Positions 31,459 through 44,937 are shown, counted from the stretch's first letter. The stretch is 64,000 nucleotides of DNA from Saposhnikovia divaricata (GCA_036435485.1 CM071597.1:8425881-8489880); one strand, 5' to 3'. Program-made: numbers and translations. The notes: generated by a model not told the origin, from the sequence alone.

Positions 31459-34124
31459 ATATGCTTGCTTCTACCATGAAAAACTAGATTCTTTGCTAGG
31501 TCAGTTGCAGACTTGTTGTCGATATATATCACTACAGGACCAATTTTATCTCATGTTAATTCCTTCAACACATTCCTCAACCAAATAGCTTGACATGTAG
31601 CCGCTGTTGCTGCCATAAACTCTGCTTCACAAGATGATAATGCAACACACTGCTGTTTTTGTGATACCCAAGTGATCAAACTCTCGTTTAGATAGAATAC
31701 CATGCCTCCATTCGACTTTCTATCCTCAAGATGACCTGCAAGATCAATATCAGAAGAACCAGTCAATTCATTATTACCAGCATCCTTTGTGTACACCAAA
31801 CCATAATCCAAGGTGCCCTTTATATATCTAAGAAATCTTTTTGCTGCATTCAGATGCATAATAGTTGGCATTTCCATGAACCTGCTGACTATACCTACAG
31901 CAAAAGCAATGTCTGGTCTGGTGTGGACTAAGTAACGCAAACCTCCCACTAAACTTTTAAACTCTGTTGCATCCACAACTCTACCATTTTCATCCTTTGT
32001 CAAATGTTCCTTTGGATCCATAGGAAATTTACAAGGATTGCACTGTGACATACCATCTCTTTCAAGCACTTTTCTTGCATAACCTGATTGTTTCAGCTCT
32101 ACAAAATCATCTCCCTACTTGACTTCAATTCCTAAATAGTAGTTCAATTTTCCCATATCACTCATGTCAAAATTCATGTTCATCTGCTCTTTGAATTTGT
32201 TTATAAGTGACACGCTAGTACCTGTAACCAATAGGTCATCCACATATACTCCAACAATTAGTGAGTCACCTCCTTCCCGTTTGACATAAATAGCATGCTC
32301 ATACGGATACCTCACAAAACCCAGACCTTCCAAGCAACTGTTGAGCTTTGAGTACCACGCTTGAGGGGCTTGTCTGAGCCCGTACAAAGCCTTGAGTAGC
32401 TTATATACTCGTTTCTCTTGCCCCCTTTTTAAAAACCCTCTGGTTGGGTTACATATACCTCTTCACTGATCTCGCCATTTAAGAATGCTGTTTTAACATC
32501 CAAGTGATGTACTTCCCACATATTCTTAGCTGCCAAGGCCATCAAAAAGCATACGATCTCCAGATGTGTTACTGGAGCAAATATTTCTTCAAAATCTACT
32601 CCTTTTTCTTGCACATACCCTTTTATGACCAAACGAGCTTTGTGTTTTATGACATTCTCATTTGCATCCCTTTTGAGCTTAAAAATCCACTTCAGACCTA
32701 TTTCTTCGTGTCCTTGTAGTAAGTCAGTAAGCACCCAAGTTCCGTTTACTTCCATCGATTACAGTTCACTTTGCATGGCCTGTCTCCATGCCTTTTCTTT
32801 CACAGCATGTTTGAATGAACTAGGTTCATCTATTCCCATGTTTAGTAATTCATCCTCCAGCTTAATTTCTTCAATCTCATTGTACAAGTCCACTAATGAT
32901 TTAAATCTCTTGGGTGTGGCACTGTCATCGTACATATCTGGATTAATGTTCGAATTCATGTGTTGTGATACTGGAGTGTGAATCTCTGTTTCATCTTCTT
33001 CGTTCGTCTGTTCATGTCTGCAATTTTCTCCTTCTATGGACTCATCTATGGAAGCTTCTGGTACAGAGAGAGAATGTTTGGCCTGCATCTCCTCTTTCTT
33101 GATCACTCCATGACCATGACTTTTCCTCATTGAATATTACATCTCGACTAACATGTAACTTGTTATTCTTTGGGTTATAAAAACGGTATGCATTCAAACC
33201 AGGTTCTTTACCCAGATTGACTACTTCCTGGCTTCGACCATCAAGCTTTTTTGCCTTTTTCCCAGGTATTATCATGTGAGCAACACAACCAAAAACACGT
33301 ATATGATTGATATCTGGCTTATGTCCCTTCCAAGCTTCGTACGAAGTCTGCCCCGACAATGCATGAGTAGGTAATCTATTCAAGACATAGACAGAATGCC
33401 TTATCACTTCAGCCCACAACTCAAATGGTATCTTCATTTGTTTTAAGTAGCTCCTTGCCATTTCTACAATAGCCCGGTTCCTTCTTTCAACCACGCCATT
33501 TTGTTGTGGCGTGTATGGTGCGGTAAAATGTCAGGTGATACCATTTTCTTTACAATATGAACTGAACTCTTTCGACATGAATTCTCCTTCCCTGTCAGTC
33601 CCGAGTGTTCCTATCCTTCCCTTATATTTATTCTTGACCTTAGCATGAAATCTCTTGAACACATCAAAGGCTTCATTTTTTTCTTTAAGCATATACACCC
33701 ACATAATTCTGGTATAATCATCTACTAACAAGAAAAAATAACGATTTCCAGCTAAAGTGGTAGGTGAGATAGGGCCACACAAATTTGCATGAATGAGTTC
33801 TAAAGCACGACTTGCCTTAAAATTTGATTGAGATGGAAAAGGTTTTCTTACTTGTTTGGCCATCAAACAGCCACTACAAATTCCCTTTGGTTGTACAATC
33901 TCTTGTAAGCCTTTGACCATATATTTTTTTGACATCAACACCATAGCTTGAAAGTTCACATGCCCAAGACGTGAGTGCCAAAGCCAAGACATCTTATCCC
34001 CTTTTCACAACAGACAAACTGAATTGCATGGTTCTAGGATGAATTTGTACAACCTGTTCCCCTATCTCGTGACTTTTACTTGCAATTTCTCTTCATCATC
34101 ATACACACGAAGCAGATTTCCATG

Positions 34125-34613
34125 TGTTGTTGGAGGAATTTCGTAACAACACGAAATCGAAAGGGTGCTGGAACAATAGAGCGAATTATGAATATGGCTG
34201 TTTTAGGGATTTAGGGTTTATGAAAAAAGAGGGGGCTGGACTTGGCAGGTGTCTCGATTTGTCTCGTGTGTCGGATTCCATAATGCCAAGATGCCTACGT
34301 ACCTATATGTTTATATAGGATCAAGCCCACGTAGTTCTGTGAAATTGATTGGCCTTATCCCGAGAGACTTAAGGGATAAGTTACGTTAATGTGGGTAATG
34401 ATTGATTTTATCTGATTTAATCTTATCGTTGTGATATCTTCCTGATTTGAAGAATATCGTTTGGAGATATTTTTCGTTATTGATTGATTCTTTCCTCATT
34501 TCAGGGAGAGGATATTACTTAGCGATTAAGTAATAATTATTAATCTGAATTAATAATTAATAGATATTAGAAATTTGGGAGATTATTAGACATGCCAAAA
34601 TTATGGCATAACA
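34125..34613 (-). repeat. LTR1 (subtype a)
   Basis: 489 bp, TGTTGTTGGAGG to ATGGCATAACA. It differs from LTR4 by two substitutions and a 10-bp gap, by eye. The minus strand contains a TATA-like CCTATATAAACATATAGG. Confidence 0.9.
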
Positions 34614-36250
34614 ACTAGCCCCCAGTTCTTCAGTGTAGCTTGCTGCAGTGGAGAACTAAACATTCTTCAAGCTTCCAAATTTCTTGAGTCGCTGAAAAAA
34701 CTGAAAATAGACGATTAGTAAAAACATTTAGAGCACCACTGTGCTCGTTAGGCGTATGCGGATGCAAGTGTGACACCATGCAATGACCAATATAAGATAC
34801 ATTTTTGCCAAGGTTTTCAAATGTGCGAGCATAAATAATTTATTTGAAATCCATTGCGATCCTTGTTGTCTAGTTAGGACCTTGGCGTTTGTATATATCC
34901 CGAACTGGCGTACACGCTTTTCAAGTGTCTGATGCAACCACATAAGGATGTGTTTGATGCAATCACATAATGATGTGTCTTGCGGAGTCTTCGATGTAGA
35001 TAAGATGTAGATGTAGATGTACATGTACATGTAGTTGTGCATAGTGATGCCTCCACCCATGCGATCTTGAGAGATCTGGCCATGGGCCTTCAATGTAATT
35101 GTGCATAGGGATGCCTCCACCCATGCGATCTTGAGAGATCTGGCCATGGGCCTTCAATGTAATTGTGCATAGGGATGCCTCCACACATGCGATCTTGAGA
35201 GATCTGGCCATGGGCCTTCAATGATCCAGAGGGTGCTGAACTTTACTAAGCATGTAGCCTTGCGAGATTTATAGCTTGTCCAGGCTACCTACTTGACAAT
35301 TTAGTTCGCAAGTTTGAAAATATTTTTGACATATATGCGCGACGACATATGAAAAATTATTTTACAAATCCAAATGCAATAATAAATATGCTCTTTTAAG
35401 AGTGTCGCGATATTTATTTTCTAAGAAAATAATGCTTCTTTCTTGTAATAATTTTCTTCAAAATTATGCGTCTCGCATATGTAATTTTTGTTCAAAATAT
35501 GCAACTCGTACGAGATTGTAAAATAAATCCGGCAATTCATCGACATAAATATCTCATACGATATTTTCTAAATCGCAATAATTTTACAAGCATAAAAATA
35601 TAGATCGCACGAATTTTCTGAATAATAAATATTTTTTCTTTTTGAAAAATATTTAAAAAACAAAAAACGTATGCATGCATGACATAAATATTTAATTTTC
35701 AAAAAATAAATATATAAAAGAGAAATCTTATCTTTATTTTTTGTTTCTTGCCGGTGAATTTCCGAGTGCTGTTTTGTTTATTTTCCTTTTTGCTGTGGTT
35801 CACCTTCCACTGGTCCTCGTTGGTCCACGAACAAGCGATTCACCATGTTTTGCCTTGGTTGCCTTTTGCTTTTTTTTTTCTTTTTTCACGTAAGTCACCT
35901 GCGAAGCCTTTTTTTATTGTGCATCCTTTTTCCACTCGTCATGCAAGCTCCACCATGCCTTACGTCTTGATTTCACCGTCTTCACTTTTGTCGTCTTTTT
36001 TTTTATGCCTTGTTAACTATTTCCCTGCGCTACTGTGTACAATCATGGTAGCCACTCTTGCAAATTTTATATGTTGTCATCCATTAATAGCCGTTGTGTT
36101 AATGCCGTCCTCATATCAAAATTTTTGCTCCAAAACCTCCCCTGCCAATTTCTGGTGTATGCATTGACAAAAATGCAAAATCCCCCCGAATTGTGATTAA
36201 ATTATTCGTCCTCCACGAATAATAAATAAGCCCCTCCTTCTAGCGCCAAA
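34614..36250. other. Internal region of unit 1, non-coding
   Basis: Contains a 64-bp tandem repeat (35035-35222) and AT-rich DNA. A plus-strand open frame (35748-36167) is low-complexity and hydrophobic with no counterpart conserved in unit 2, so I do not call it a gene. Confidence 0.7.
35035..35222. repeat. 64-bp tandem repeat with hairpin, three copies
   Basis: Units begin TTGTGCATAG at 35035, 35099 and 35163. Each contains nested inverted repeats, outer CCCATG/CATGGG and inner GATCTTGAGAGATC. Unit 2 has two copies (37684, 37748). Confidence 0.9.
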
Positions 36251-36756
36251 TGTTGTTGGAGGAATTTCGTAACAACACGAAATCGGAGGGATGCTGGAAT
36301 AATAGGTTGAATTTGTGAGTATGTGACTGTTTTAGGGGATTTAGGATTTATGAAAAAATAGGGGGCTGGACTTGGCAGGTGACTCGATTTGTCTCGTGTA
36401 TCGGTCATATCTTCTTCCAAGATGCCTGCGTACCTATATGTTTATATAGGATCAAGCCTACGCAGTTCTGTGAAATTGATTTGTGTCTATCCCTTAGAGA
36501 CTTTAGGGATAAACTTCATTAATCTGGGTAATTACTGATTTTATCTGATTTAATCTTATCGTTGTGATATCTTCCTGATTTGAAGAATATCGTTTGGAGA
36601 ATATTTTCCGTTATTGATTGATTGAGATTGATTCTTTCCTCGTTTCGGAGAGAGGATAAAACTTAGCGGTTAAGTAATAATTATTAATCTAAATTAATAA
36701 TTAATAATATTAGAAATTTGGGAAATTATTAGACATGCCGAAATTATGGCATAACA
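36251..36756 (-). repeat. LTR2 (subtype b)
   Basis: 506 bp. It differs from LTR3 by only two substitutions by eye, but by about 8% from LTR1 and LTR4. Confidence 0.9.
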
Positions 36757-36763
36757 ACTCAAA
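36757..36763. other. 7-bp LTR-LTR junction
   Basis: ACTCAAA lies between LTR2 and LTR3. ACT equals the first three bases inside LTR1 and LTR3 (polypurine-tract side) and CAAA equals the last four bases before LTR2 and LTR4 (PBS side). It looks like a 2-LTR circle junction with leftover primer-site bases. Confidence 0.75.
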
Positions 36764-37269
36764 TGTTGTTGGAGGAATTTCGTAACAACACGAAATCGGA
36801 GGGATGCTGGAATAATAGGTTGAATTTGTGAGTATGTGACTGTTTTAGGGGATTTAGGATTTATGAAAAAATAGGGGGCTGGACTTGGCAGGTGACTCGA
36901 TTTGTCTCGTGTATCAGTCATATCTTCTTCCAAGATGCCTGCGTACCTATATGTTTATATAGGATCAAGCCTACGCAGTTCTGTGAAATTGATTTGTGTC
37001 TATCCCTTAGAGACTTTAGGGATAAACTTCATTAATCTGGGTAATTACTGATTTTATCTGATTTAATCTTATCGTTGTGATATCTTCCTGATTTGAAGAA
37101 TATCGTTTGGAGAATATTTTCCGTTATTGATTGATTGAGATTGATTCTTTCCTCGTTTCAGAGAGAGGATAAAACTTAGCGGTTAAGTAATAATTATTAA
37201 TCTAAATTAATAATTAATAATATTAGAAATTTGGGAAATTATTAGACATGCCGAAATTATGGCATAACA
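36764..37269 (-). repeat. LTR3 (subtype b)
   Basis: 506 bp, nearly identical to LTR2. It is followed by the AGCCCCCAGTTC polypurine-side sequence of the internal region. Confidence 0.9.
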
Positions 37270-37683
37270 ACTAGCCCCCAGTTCTTCAGTGTAGCTTGCT
37301 GCAGTGGAGAACTAAACATTATTCGAGCTTCCAAATTTCTTGAGTCCCTGAAAAAACTGAAAATAGATGATTAGAAAAATACTTAGAGCACCACTGTGCT
37401 CGTTAGGCGTATGCGGATGCAAGTGTGATAGCATGCGATGACCATTATAGAATAGATATTTGCCAAGGTTTTCAAATGTGCGAGCATAAATAATTCGTTT
37501 GAAATCCGTTGCGATCCTCATTGTCAAGTTAGGACCTTGGCGTTTTATATATCCCGAGCTGGCATACACGCTTTTCAAGTGTCTGATGCAACCACATAAG
37601 GATGTGTTTGATGCAATCACATAATGATGTGTCTTGCGGAGTCTTCGATGTAAATGTAGATGTACATGTACATGTAGATGTAG

Positions 37684-37808
37684 TTGTGCATAGGGATGCC
37701 TCCACCCATGCGATCTTGAGAGATCTGGCCATGGGCCTTCAATGTTATTGTGCATAGGGATGCCTCCACCCATGCGATCTTGAGAGATCTGGCCATGGGC
37801 CTTCAATG
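37684..37808. repeat. 64-bp tandem repeat with hairpin, two copies
   Basis: Same unit as 35035-35222, with the CCCATG/CATGGG and GATCTTGAGAGATC inverted repeats. Confidence 0.85.
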
Positions 37809-37966
37809 ATCCAGAGGGTGCTGAACTTTACTAAGCATATAGCCTTGCGAGATTTATAGCTTGTCCAGGCTACCTACTTGACAATTTAGTTCGCAAGTTT
37901 GAAAATATTTTTGACATATATGTACTATCGCGACGATATATGAAAAATAATTTTACAAATCCAAAT

Positions 37967-39161
37967 TGTTGAGTATTGAATACAGTAAAAGAATACAGAG
38001 GGGGGGGGGTGAATGGATTCTTGAATTTTTCTTCGGTCTTGAATCTTTGCAGCAAGATAAGTGATGAGTGTGTGAGATATGAAGATGCGGATAATTAAAC
38101 ACAAACACAACACAATATCACTTTAATCTAATATTTTATTAGATTAAGATTTTGCTACAATCTGTGAATACAAATGATAGTATTCTCAGCTTCTTTTTTC
38201 TCAGAGAGATATTTTCTGGATATTTTTTAGAAACTTCAAAACCTTAACAGCTAAAGAAGTGAGGCTGTATCCTTATAGACATGGATACACCCACTTACTA
38301 CAAATGAGGTAGGTAAAACAAAAGCACTTTCCAGTCTGTCTATCTCATTTTAGTAAGAGTCCAAACGGCTACAGATTTGACTTTGAAAAGCCTGTTTAGA
38401 TCCACTTCTTCAGCTCCTTGTCCCTTGTCTTATCTCTCCAAGCTTCTTTGTAGGCTTTCCAGCATGCTTTATAGGACAGAGTCAAATAAAGTATCCTGGC
38501 TTGTTGCAGGTTTCTGACTTGTACAATTCTTCAGTATTTTGTCCTCAAGAATGTATTCGAGAAGTGACTAAGTGAGTGATTCGAGAACTGGAGTTGACTT
38601 GATCGATAACTCTGAGTTCTCGAATAGTGTTATCTTGACATATCGAATCACTTCTCGAATAGCTCTTTTCTCTGGGACTCCTTGAGATATCGAATAGAGC
38701 ATTTTGACATATCGAATCCCTGAGATATCGAATAGAACATTTTGACATATCGAATCCCTGAGATATCGAATAGCATATTGAGAGATATCGAATAGTGTCT
38801 TCTGAGATATCGAACTCCAGACTTCTCGAATGCTAGACTTCTCGAATAGACAAATGTACTTCTCGAATTAGTACTTAGGCAATTTCTTCATTTCTTCAAT
38901 TCTTCAAATCCCAACTGTGATTATTTGACAGTCTTCATTTCCTTGCTTGAGGCATGAACCTTAGAACTTCTTTCAAGCTTTATTCTTGACTTAGTAGGTA
39001 CAGTTACACAGATAGAATTTGATGCCTATTACATAGTACAAACAAGTAGAAACTCTACAACTAGAGGTTCCCTCAGTTAAGAGGTCATGTAGGTAATGCA
39101 TAGCATTACACATACTTAGGCTTGTTATTAGATGTATTCAGGCATGCCTCTGTGACTAACA
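37967..39161 (-). repeat. SIRE-2 3' LTR
   Basis: 1,195 bp, TGTTGAGTATTG to GACTAACA. On the minus strand TATAAAG (38467-38473) is a candidate TATA box. Confidence 0.95.
38553..38870. promoter_or_regulatory. TTCTCGAA/TTCGAGAA palindrome cluster in LTR
   Basis: Seven TTCnnGAA palindromes plus many ATATCGAA copies and two copies of a 38-bp tandem unit. The same cluster is in the other LTR (51253-51570) and a related one is in the internal spacer (44284-44670). Confidence 0.45.
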
Positions 39162-39173
39162 ATCTCCCCCAAA
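39162..39173 (-). other. SIRE-2 polypurine tract
   Basis: Minus-strand TTTGGGGGAGAT directly before the 3' LTR. Confidence 0.85.
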
Positions 39174-39320
39174 TTGTGAGTAAGACCCTTAGTCACAATT
39201 TCATGTCTGATAACAAGCCTATCATACATAAAGATAAAACTTGACAGTACAGGTATGAATTTCCATTAGCAATTTGGATAGAACTACAGAGTGAGTAATC
39301 TTACAGCCTATGATGAAGAA

Positions 39321-42300
39321 CTAGCCATTGTCTTTTGATTCCCTTTCCATAGCTTTGGCTTGAAATTCATCATATTCTTTCTCTCTTCTTTCTTTCTCCT
39401 TCCTTGTATTCTCATCCATAGCTTTTATTATTTCTTCCATAGCATCCGATTCTTCAAGCAAAATTGAGTCTTTGAAATCTTCAAGTACTGGTTCCAGAAT
39501 ATTTGCAAGATAGTGGTTGAGTAGATTCATTCTGATGTTGACTTGATTTCCATTCCTCCTCCTATACTTTACCATGTAGGGGTTGAACTGAACTCTACAC
39601 AAACCCTTTTTCCTCAGCTTTTCTGCTTCACTTTCCAGTCTCTCAATTTCTTTCTCCCTTGCCAGCCATTTCTCAAAACACTCTTTTCTGACTTTTTCTT
39701 CATGATCTCTCTTCATTTTCACAAAATCAATTAGCTCCAGTTTCCATACTCTCTCCACTTTATCTTCTGAGCTCAACAGTGCAATGATTCTCTCTATGTC
39801 ATATAGCTTGCCCCAGTGTTGACATCCTCCTTGTTTGAATTTCTCCTCCCTTCCATCAGAATATTTAATCTCAAGGCAATTATCAACAATGGCAACATGA
39901 TAGATTCTTTGAGCTTGCAAAAATTGCAGTTGGTCTACATCATAATCTTCATCTAGTGGTTGGAGTTTTAGGCCTGGATAGATTGTCAGGGTTTTTGATG
40001 TGGTTGGCTTTGATTTCCTTGCAGCTTGCTTGAACTTGATTCTTTTTACATGATTACTTGGCAGCAGTATGTGACCTTTGTTTGTAGACCATTGTAGTAT
40101 TCCATTAGCAGTTTGCTTTTTGAAACATACAGATGGTTTCTTGACTTGAATCTTCTTCTCTTCTTGAGGTGGCAAGACAGTTGCAGAAGCCATAGATGCA
40201 AATTTTGAAAGGTCACTACTGGCAGCATTCACCCTAGACTTAGAGTCTTGTGTTGTGGTGAGGTTACTGTCAGCAATGCCTGAGGCTTGCTGTCTTCCAC
40301 TTTTCCTCTCAGAGCCTTTACCTTGATCATCATCATTCTTCCTCTTCTCATCATCCTTCTTCTTCTTCTTGTCTTCATCACCCTTATTACTCCTGTGATG
40401 TCTTCTCCTTCCATCACTTTTATCTTCATCCTTGTCTTGATCTTTGCTTGGGTTGAACTTAGCAGTCTCAGATACAATGCCAGTTGCAATATATGACCTG
40501 AGATAAGATATAGCTTCTAATTCTTCTGCTGTTCTTGATCCCTTCTTCTTGATCAGTTTCTCAATGATGGCTATGATGAGATTTTTATTTTGAGGAGTTA
40601 GATGCTTAGGAATGACCAGCTGCTTGATATCTTCAATTCTTGTTCCAGCCTGGTAGATAATAGTTCTAGGATCTGTGAAAACTTCAGGTAGCCTTGAAGG
40701 TTGACCATTCCTCAATTCATCATGAAGACTCTTGTTGTTCTCATTTCCCTTCTCAATTAGTCCAAGGAGCACATTCACTTATGAGTGCTTTAGACTCTGT
40801 AGAGTATTGATGGTTAAGTGCCATATCTTGTTCTTTCCTACCATCAATATCTCCTTGAGCCATAGATCATTAAGCCTCCTTGGTACTACAGTGAGACAGT
40901 CAATCTGACTCTTCAAACTCTCATGATATAGCAGAGCATCACCAGCCTGTTCTCTAGAGACTTTCAGAAACTCCAAGAATGCATCATCATGATAGACATT
41001 TGAGTTTGCAATTTCTTGTAGCTTGGCCTCAGTGACCACCTTCACTTCTACTGGCTTGGCACTCTTAGACATTGAGATTCGAGGCTTGTCAGATGGCATA
41101 CTCCCTGCAACCACTGTGGTTGTGATAGACTGCCTTTGACCATCAGGAGTAGTGATGTGCACAGTTGGTAGAGTGACAACTGGCAGAGAAGTGGGAGGCT
41201 CATCAACTTTGTCCTTTCCTTTTCCAGGCACATGAGTAGTAGATTTCAGAGTTCTCTGATGGCCACCCTCAGTGATCTTGATGCCCTTTTCTAGTGGTCT
41301 CTCCCCCTTTGGATTTGAGTTCTTTGATATCCTCTTCTCCCCCTTAGGCTTGTTGACAGACACAGGGACTGTAGGAGGCACCTTTGGAGTTGAAGATTCA
41401 TCAGGTAGAGGGAGACCCATGTGCTTCATCATTGCAGACAACATTGATTGTTGATGCAGAAGAACATCAGCTGTGGTGGTGGCTTGAGTGTTCAACTGCT
41501 CAGTCAGAGTTGTCACAGTGTCTGTAAGATGAGCATTGGACTTGTGGAGAGAGACTACCTCCTTTTCAAGAGTGTCCACTTTAATGAAGAGTTCATTGGC
41601 CTTAAAACCAGATAGGGATTGATCCTTCAGTCTCTGCACTTCGAACCTTGACATCTCATGCACAGGAACCTCAGTGACCAGCTTGTCTCCATATTGATTT
41701 GCAAAGAGGGTCCTGAGCATGGCATTGGCATCAGTTGTCTGATCTGATAAGGATTGAAATTTGTGCCCCAGACCTGTGACAGCATCCTTGAGAATAGCCA
41801 AACCATTGTCCATCCTGGTGCAGGTAGCATTGCAGGTTCGAATGTCCTTGAGAACAGTCTCCAATTGAGGGAATTTAGCATCAAAAGTCCTCTTGATCTC
41901 ATGCACCTCCTTGGTTGTAGCTGAACACACTTCATTAATTTCTGTCTTTAAGCCTTTACCAAGATAGTGTGCAGCCTTGAGAATGCCTTTATAGCTGTCA
42001 TTCACTGCTTCAAACACATCAGTAGGGTTGAGAGATTTGGCATTGGACCCTAGTGAAGTGATGTACTCTTCTCTGAGATACTGAAGACCTTCTGAGAGAG
42101 GGATTGAATTGGTTCCTTGCAGCCAAGCATCGATATTCCCATCTCTCTCAGTTTCATCTATGATCTTCTCCTTCTGTAGCTCTACATCCTCTTTGTGACA
42201 TAGGAGAATAGCTTCATAGTCTGGATTGGGCATGTTTGCAGTGAGAAGGTGCTGAGCAATTTTTGTGAACTCAGGGATCTGATCCACAACTAAGCTTTGA

Positions 42301-44099
42301 AGTGCTTCAACCGTCAATTGTGGTGGAACAGACCCTGATCCTGAAGCACTGTCATGTTGCACAGGCTTCAGCCATTGAGACAAAAAGTTAGAGCTAGAGC
42401 TAGGCTTGCTAGGCTCCTCAGTTACAGATGCAACTTCTGCAACCGGATGAACAGACTCTACTACTGTTGTCTCCACAGAAGTGGGATGAGTTACAACAGT
42501 AGTTGACACAGGCACAGAGTCTCTAGTAAGAACTAGTGAATCCTCTGTGTTTGTGATGGTGTCATTAGGATATGCCCCAGCATGCATTCCCTGACCATCC
42601 AAATGTGGTACCTGGGTGGTGAGCAAGGTGTCATGCACCAAGTCACTTGAATTCATTGGCTCATCAAAGGAAAAGAATTCTTGATGATCAATGCCTTGCT
42701 CCTCAATTGCTTGAGTTGCAGGCTTCAAAGAAATATGAGTGGTAGATTCTGAAAGAGAAGTGTGTTGTAGACAAGATTTTGGCAACTCCCCCTGAGAAAT
42801 AGAGGGAGTTTCAGTTATGATGTGCTCTCCACTCAGTGTTGTGCCAGCCTTATTACTCCCTTGTGCTGACTCTTTACAGATAGGTGCATTGGGGAGGATG
42901 CTTGATTCTATAGATGCATCCTGTTGAGAGGATACATCTAGTGAGCTGTGTGCCCCTGATTTTACAACTTCAGCCATTTGAGTGACTGAAGAGGTGGTTT
43001 TAGACTTCTTCTTCTTCTTTAGGCTTATGATAGGTAACTCAGGTTTCTCACTTCCTAACCCTAGTTCTACAGCCAAGGCTGCTTCAGTTAAGATTTCTAA
43101 AGGTTCAGAAGCAGCCTGTTTTCTCTTCTTTTTACTAACATCACCCTTTTGAGAGGATGATGCAGTTGGCTCTTTGCTGGATAGAGTGTTTGGCTGAGGG
43201 GGTTGGTTAGCAGGCCTTGGGTTAGCACTTTGTTCTCCTTGCTTAGGCTGTGCTAACTGTGATTTTGAATCAAATATTGGCATGTTGTGGGGGTAAGACC
43301 TAAACAAACCCTCCATGTGGGGAGTTATGCTAAGTCTTACATCCACATCATTCTTAGTCTCCAAATTACCAAAAATGAGTTTGGTCATGGACCTAGGATA
43401 GCCTATTTTACTCTTATCTACTCCAGGCAATTCAATCAATGAAGCATTTTTAAAGTTAAGTACTGATTGAATAAAGCGAGGAAAGAAAATTTCATTACCT
43501 CTCTTGGCTGTGGTCTGACCAAGTCTCCCATAGAGTTCCTGTAGGATGAGAAGTCCAACATCTATCTTTCTCCCATGAGCCAAGGCATAGGCAAGCTGCT
43601 GCACGGGTGTACTAATCTGATCAAAGCTTGATTTCCGTGCAGTGAATACATGAAGGAGTGTAGCAAATACAAAGCTCCATTCTTTCCTTAAGAACTTCCT
43701 ATTCAACTTTCCCAGCTTGATAGTATCAGAGTAGTTGATGAAGTCAAAGAATTCTTCCAACTCATCATTGGAGGCCAGAGCATCACACGTCTCTTGCTGC
43801 ATATCCAAGGCTTGATTCATGTCTGCAGTGGTGATTGTGATATCCACTCCTTGAATCTTGCAGTGAACAATATAAGAAGTGATAGCATTCTCAAGAGCGA
43901 CGACCTCCACAGTAGCAGTCCTCCAGAATTGTTCCAATAGATCTATGTACAGAGTTGGGTTGGCTGAGAGCGCACTCTTGATGTATGATTCAGACAACCA
44001 CCGAACAAAGCACTTGAAATTGGCATTCGGTGCTTCCACATCACTGGTGATTGCGATGAAATTAGTTTGGGATGGTATGGTGAGTTTAGGGTTTGCCAT
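39321..44099 (-). pseudogene. SIRE-2 extra ORF downstream of pol, one internal stop
   Basis: ATG at 44097-44099; 1,593 codons to 39321 with one nonsense codon, TAA at 40779-40781, where SIRE-1 has GAA. The SIRE-1 stop site (CAA here) is intact, so the two copies are broken independently. Domain layout is as in SIRE-1: N-terminal globular part, Ser/Thr/Pro-rich and basic linker, long coiled coil, Lys/Asp-rich tract, C-terminal coiled coil. No hydrophobic segment suggests membrane insertion. Near-complete conservation between copies over such length argues that the frame was under selection until recently. Role unknown. Confidence 0.75.
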
Positions 44100-44937
44100 T
44101 TGGGTAGAGAAGAAAAGAGAATTAGGATTGAAGAAGAAATTCGCAGTTAGGGTTTTTCAGAGGTTTCAGGAGTTGAGATGCTTGAGAAATCGAACGAAAA
44201 AAAAATTGAATAGTTGTGAAGTTGTATATATATAAATGAATGTCTTGAGTTGTCGATAGATAAGTGTTCTGTAGCGACAAGTCATTCGAGAAGTATGAAA
44301 CAACTATTCGAGAAGTCAAGAAAGGCTTATTCGATATCTCAGGCAGTTTTTAACTCACAGCTGGCAGTGATTTAACTCAGAAAATAATTCAAAGTTAAGA
44401 ATATATTTTTATGAGTGAAATGAAGGTTTGAATATAAATCCAAAAAGCGATTAAGTGTCAGCGAGAAATCAGCCTTTTCAAATGATTCGATAACTCAAAT
44501 ACAGTATTCGAGAACTCCATCATTAGAGAACTAAAATACTCTATTCGAGAACTCAAAGTGTGATATTCGATTTCTCAAAAGACACTATTCGAGAACTCAG
44601 GAGGGTTCTTGATAGGCCTATTCGAGAACTCGAGCCATGACAAAACAATGAACCATTCGAGAAGTCTGACTTATCGAACTATACTTTTCACTCATAAAAT
44701 TCAATTTTCACTATCTTTTAAAATTTACCAGAAATATTCACTGAAGAATATTCTACTAAATTAAATAGTGATTCTCTCAAAATTTCACAGAAATTTTAAG
44801 CTAAAGATGTATGATTTTCAACATGTGCAGCATTGGAATATTTATACATCATACTCCAGCCAATACTTACTTCAGAAATATTAGGCATTTGATAAAGTAA
44901 GTATTTACTGCTGCAACAATCTAGTTGATATATTCAC
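44100..44937 (-). other. SIRE-2 spacer between pol and extra ORF
   Basis: Non-coding, nearly identical to 17039-17879. TTCGAGAA palindromes cluster at 44284-44670. Confidence 0.6.

Larger units (their letters stand above)
34125..36756 (-). mobile_element. Non-autonomous LTR element unit 1 (LTR1-internal-LTR2)
   Basis: LTR1 34125-34613, internal 34614-36250 (1.6 kb, non-coding) and LTR2 36251-36756. On the minus strand LTR2 is the 5' LTR, followed by PBS-like TGGCGCTAGAAGGAGG (36233-36248), and LTR1 is the 3' LTR, preceded by CTGGGGGCTAGT. The two LTRs are of different subtypes (a and b, about 8% apart), unlike a normal insertion. It carries no gag or pol, so it is a LARD/TRIM-like element that would depend on another family's enzymes. 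Left TSD CCATG is at 34120-34124. Confidence 0.85.

Noticed and set aside
35748..36167. 139-codon plus-strand frame in array unit 1
   Set aside because: Low-complexity hydrophobic translation of T-rich DNA; not preserved at the corresponding place in unit 2 and opposite to element orientation.
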